Below are positions 62,153 to 64,000 of a stretch of DNA of 64,000 bases, piece after piece; position 1 is the first letter of the stretch; the number at the start of each line of letters is the position of its first letter. The stretch covers positions 310,219 to 374,218 of the forward strand of contig PLCN01000002.1 in NCBI GenBank assembly GCA_003134785.1, given 5' to 3'. The stretch comes from Spartobacteria bacterium (GTDB lineage Bacteria > Verrucomicrobiota > Verrucomicrobiia > Chthoniobacterales > UBA10450). Below the pieces are notes generated by a model. The model did no database searches. It had not been told where the DNA came from and saw nothing but the letters and a program-made list of their open reading frames with translations. The position numbers were made by a program, and so were the translations under genes.

Positions 62153-64000
62153 TGGCTTGGAGATGGACCCATGGTGAAGACCAGCGTGCCACCCTTTGTT
62201 ACTTCCGCGAAAGGAAGAAAGGGGTTATCGAGCTTCTGGCCGTTCACTTCGACCGACTGAACGTAAATGTTTTCGGGCGAAAGGTTGTTCGCCGTCATCG
62301 CAAACGTCTTTCCATTCGAAAGATGCAGCACCGCCTTCTTCAACTGCGGAGCACCGATGACATAGTAATCGCTGGCGGGACAAACGGGATAGAACCCCAG
62401 GCAAGTAAAGATATACCAGGCGGACATCTGGCCGCAGTCGTCATTGCCGCTCAAGGAGTTTGGCTTGTTGCCGTACTGGGTCGTCACTACCTCGTGCAAA
62501 CGCTCGGCCGCCTTCCAAGGCTGACCGGCATAGGAGTAAAGATAGATCACATGATGGCTTGGTTCGTTGCCATGCCAGTATTCGCCGATCCTGCCCTGAA
62601 TATCGGAAACGCCTTTGCTTTGGTCCGCCTCCTTGAAGGTAAACAATTCGTCCAGCTTCCGGGCGAATGGCTCTTTGCCCCCCATGAGCGCCATCAGTCC
62701 GGGCACGTCGTGCGGGACATACCAGGAATACTGCCAGCTTGTTCCCTCGGTAAAGTCATTGACTCCAGCAGTCTCATCATAGAAATGGGGGTTGAAGGGC
62801 GAATGCCACTTGCCTTGGGAATCCTTGCCTCGCATCAGGCCTACTGACGGATCGAACAAGTTCTTGTAGCTGGCCGCGCGCTTCGAGAAGGAAGCGAAGT
62901 CCTCCCGCTTGCCCAGAGCTTTCGCCATCCGCGCGATGCAGTAATCGTCGTAGGCATATTCCAAGGTTTTGGAGACCGATTCGTTTTCCTGGTCGAACGG
63001 AACCCAGCCCAATTTGGCGTAGGTGGCCACGCCGTCATAATGCGGATTCATCGCTGTGGTCTTGATCGCGTTGTAAGCGCGGTCGCGATCGAACCCTTTC
63101 ACGCCTTTCAGGTAGGCATCGACGATGACCGGCACCGCGTGGTATCCCACCATGCACCAAGTCTCATTGGCCTGGAGCGACCAGATCGGAAGCATGTGCT
63201 CCACGCTTTGGTCGTAATGAGCCAGCATCGAGTTGATCATGTCCGCTTCGCGCGGCGCTTGAACCAAGGCGAAGAGGGGGTGCGTCGCCCGATAAGTGTC
63301 CCAAAGCGAGAAGACAGTGTAGTTAGTGAAGCCTTTGGTGTGATGAATGTTCTGGTCCAGGCCTCGATATTCGCCACTGACGTCCTGATAAAGGTTCGGC
63401 GCGAGGAACGCGTGGTAGAGCGAGGTATAGAAAGTCTCCTTCTCCTCCCGCGATCCGTCGATCTCGATCCGTCCAAGCTCATTCTCCCATTTCGCCCGCG
63501 TCGCGTTCCGGACCTTCTCGAAATTCCAGTCAGGAATCTCCGCGTCCAGATTCTTCAAAGCATTCTCGGCGCTAATAGCGGAGACCGCCACTTTGATCAC
63601 AATGGCCTGTTTTTCCCCGGTCTTGTAGTGGGCGAGAAATTGCAAGTTGGTTCCGCTAGCTTCCTTCTCACTGCGGAATCGATAGGTATTGTAAACAACC
63701 GGCTTGCCGTCGCTCATGATCTCGGCCCTTTCGAAGGGCTTTGAATAACGCGCCGCAAAGTAAAGGTAACGCTCCCTGGCCCACCCATTCACGAGATGGA
63801 ATCCGGTCACGGTGGAGTTATCCTCGACGCGAACGTGGGACCAGACGACCTTCCATTTCTTGCCGGTCAGGACATGACTGAGATCAGTGAGGATCGAGGC
63901 GTTGTCACTCGCGAGGAAGGTCATCCGCATCATACCCGCCCGTTCCCCTGCGGTAAGCTCGACGGTGACGCCGGATTTTTGCAGCTTCACTTTGTAATAG
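62122..64000 (-). CDS. GH92-family alpha-mannosidase, partial (5' end beyond right edge)
   Basis: About 626 residues of a GH92 exo-alpha-mannosidase are visible and the frame stays open to the window edge. The catalytic-domain motifs are GFTNYTVFSLWDTYRATHPL, the general-acid region GEYWHGNEPSHHVIYLYSYAG, GNDDCGQMSAWYIFTCLGFYPVCPASDYYVIGAP and FAMTANNLSPENIYVQSVEVNGQ. GH92 enzymes are Ca-dependent and trim mannose from N-glycans and mannans. The N-terminal domain, and any signal peptide, is outside. The stop overlaps the start of the transporter gene. Confidence 0.93.
   Translation of the reverse strand, partial: YYKVKLQKSGVTVELTAGERAGMMRMTFLASDNASILTDLSHVLTGKKWKVVWSHVRVEDNSTVTGFHLVNGWARERYLYFAARYSKPFERAEIMSDGKPVVYNTYRFRSEKEASGTNLQFLAHYKTGEKQAIVIKVAVSAISAENALKNLDAEIPDWNFEKVRNATRAKWENELGRIEIDGSREEKETFYTSLYHAFLAPNLYQDVSGEYRGLDQNIHHTKGFTNYTVFSLWDTYRATHPLFALVQAPREADMINSMLAHYDQSVEHMLPIWSLQANETWCMVGYHAVPVIVDAYLKGVKGFDRDRAYNAIKTTAMNPHYDGVATYAKLGWVPFDQENESVSKTLEYAYDDYCIARMAKALGKREDFASFSKRAASYKNLFDPSVGLMRGKDSQGKWHSPFNPHFYDETAGVNDFTEGTSWQYSWYVPHDVPGLMALMGGKEPFARKLDELFTFKEADQSKGVSDIQGRIGEYWHGNEPSHHVIYLYSYAGQPWKAAERLHEVVTTQYGNKPNSLSGNDDCGQMSAWYIFTCLGFYPVCPASDYYVIGAPQLKKAVLHLSNGKTFAMTANNLSPENIYVQSVEVNGQKLDNPFLPFAEVTKGGTLVFTMGPSPSQWGTKPQIPQ

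Noticed and set aside
1-64000. tRNA or rRNA genes
   Set aside because: I looked for tRNA-like cloverleaf ends and conserved rRNA words by eye and saw none; a covariance search would be decisive.

Overview
The window reads as a GC-rich chromosome of a free-living, probably soil, bacterium. The mix of two orphan MacB/FtsX-type permeases of the ADOP kind, a large BNR-repeat secreted protein, a membrane-anchored pseudokinase, a GH92 mannosidase locus and two molybdenum hydroxylase sets is typical of Verrucomicrobiota (Spartobacteria/Chthoniobacterales-like) or Acidobacteriota. I favour Verrucomicrobiota, but no rRNA or tRNA gene is present to prove it. Most of the window is ordinary chromosomal housekeeping and accessory genes, with many decayed fragments and palindromic repeats between them.

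Layout: 0-5.6 kb has purD coupled to an S41-protease-like gene, an HxlR regulator with an alcohol dehydrogenase, a LolA-like protein and trpC. 5.6-15.9 kb has small membrane proteins, a pseudokinase, a 1079-residue BNR-repeat protein with a LolA-like partner, a luciferase-like oxidoreductase and an EamA transporter. 16-23.5 kb has thyA, a decayed methyltransferase, a frameshifted VOC gene, a thioesterase, a MetX-like hydrolase and an ADOP permease. 23.6-27.8 kb has two near-identical four-helix-bundle genes with TTGAG-type repeats around a methyltransferase, then a cupin, a CPBP protease and a VOC protein. 27.9-37.3 kb is a scrambled accessory zone: an IS110 element, a chimeric amidohydrolase, a duplicated 5' segment, a PadR/ADOP pair, a candidate toxin-antitoxin pair and gene scraps. 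37.3-39.1 kb holds an SRPBCC protein and a YcaQ-like protein. 39.3-47.8 kb is a molybdenum hydroxylase cluster (PaoABC-like, IorAB-like, XdhC, MocA). 47.8-50.7 kb is hsp20-lon. 50.8-59.4 kb has DUF2891, an MBL-fold hydrolase, a GH25 lysozyme, a three-repeat secreted protein, a CcsA-type protein, a decayed copy of its 3' part, and a TolB-like protein. 59.6-64 kb is a mannoside locus (ROK kinase, FucP-like transporter with a frameshift, GH92).

The most striking signal is not a gene. The 9-mer GCCTAACGA, on either strand, occurs 18 times by hand count (about 0.5 expected by chance), with three further sites matching only the 8-mer CCTAACGA. It lies inside genes in several reading frames, at stop codons and between genes, in both orientations and without obvious flanking conservation. 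This is the behaviour of a genome-wide DNA signal such as a DNA uptake sequence. I know of no described motif of this sequence.

Other threads: several enzymes have lost catalytic residues (S41 protein, kinase, alpha/beta hydrolase). Several genes are interrupted, some at homopolymers, which could be assembly error. A compact candidate toxin-antitoxin pair lies at 35.9-36.7 kb.
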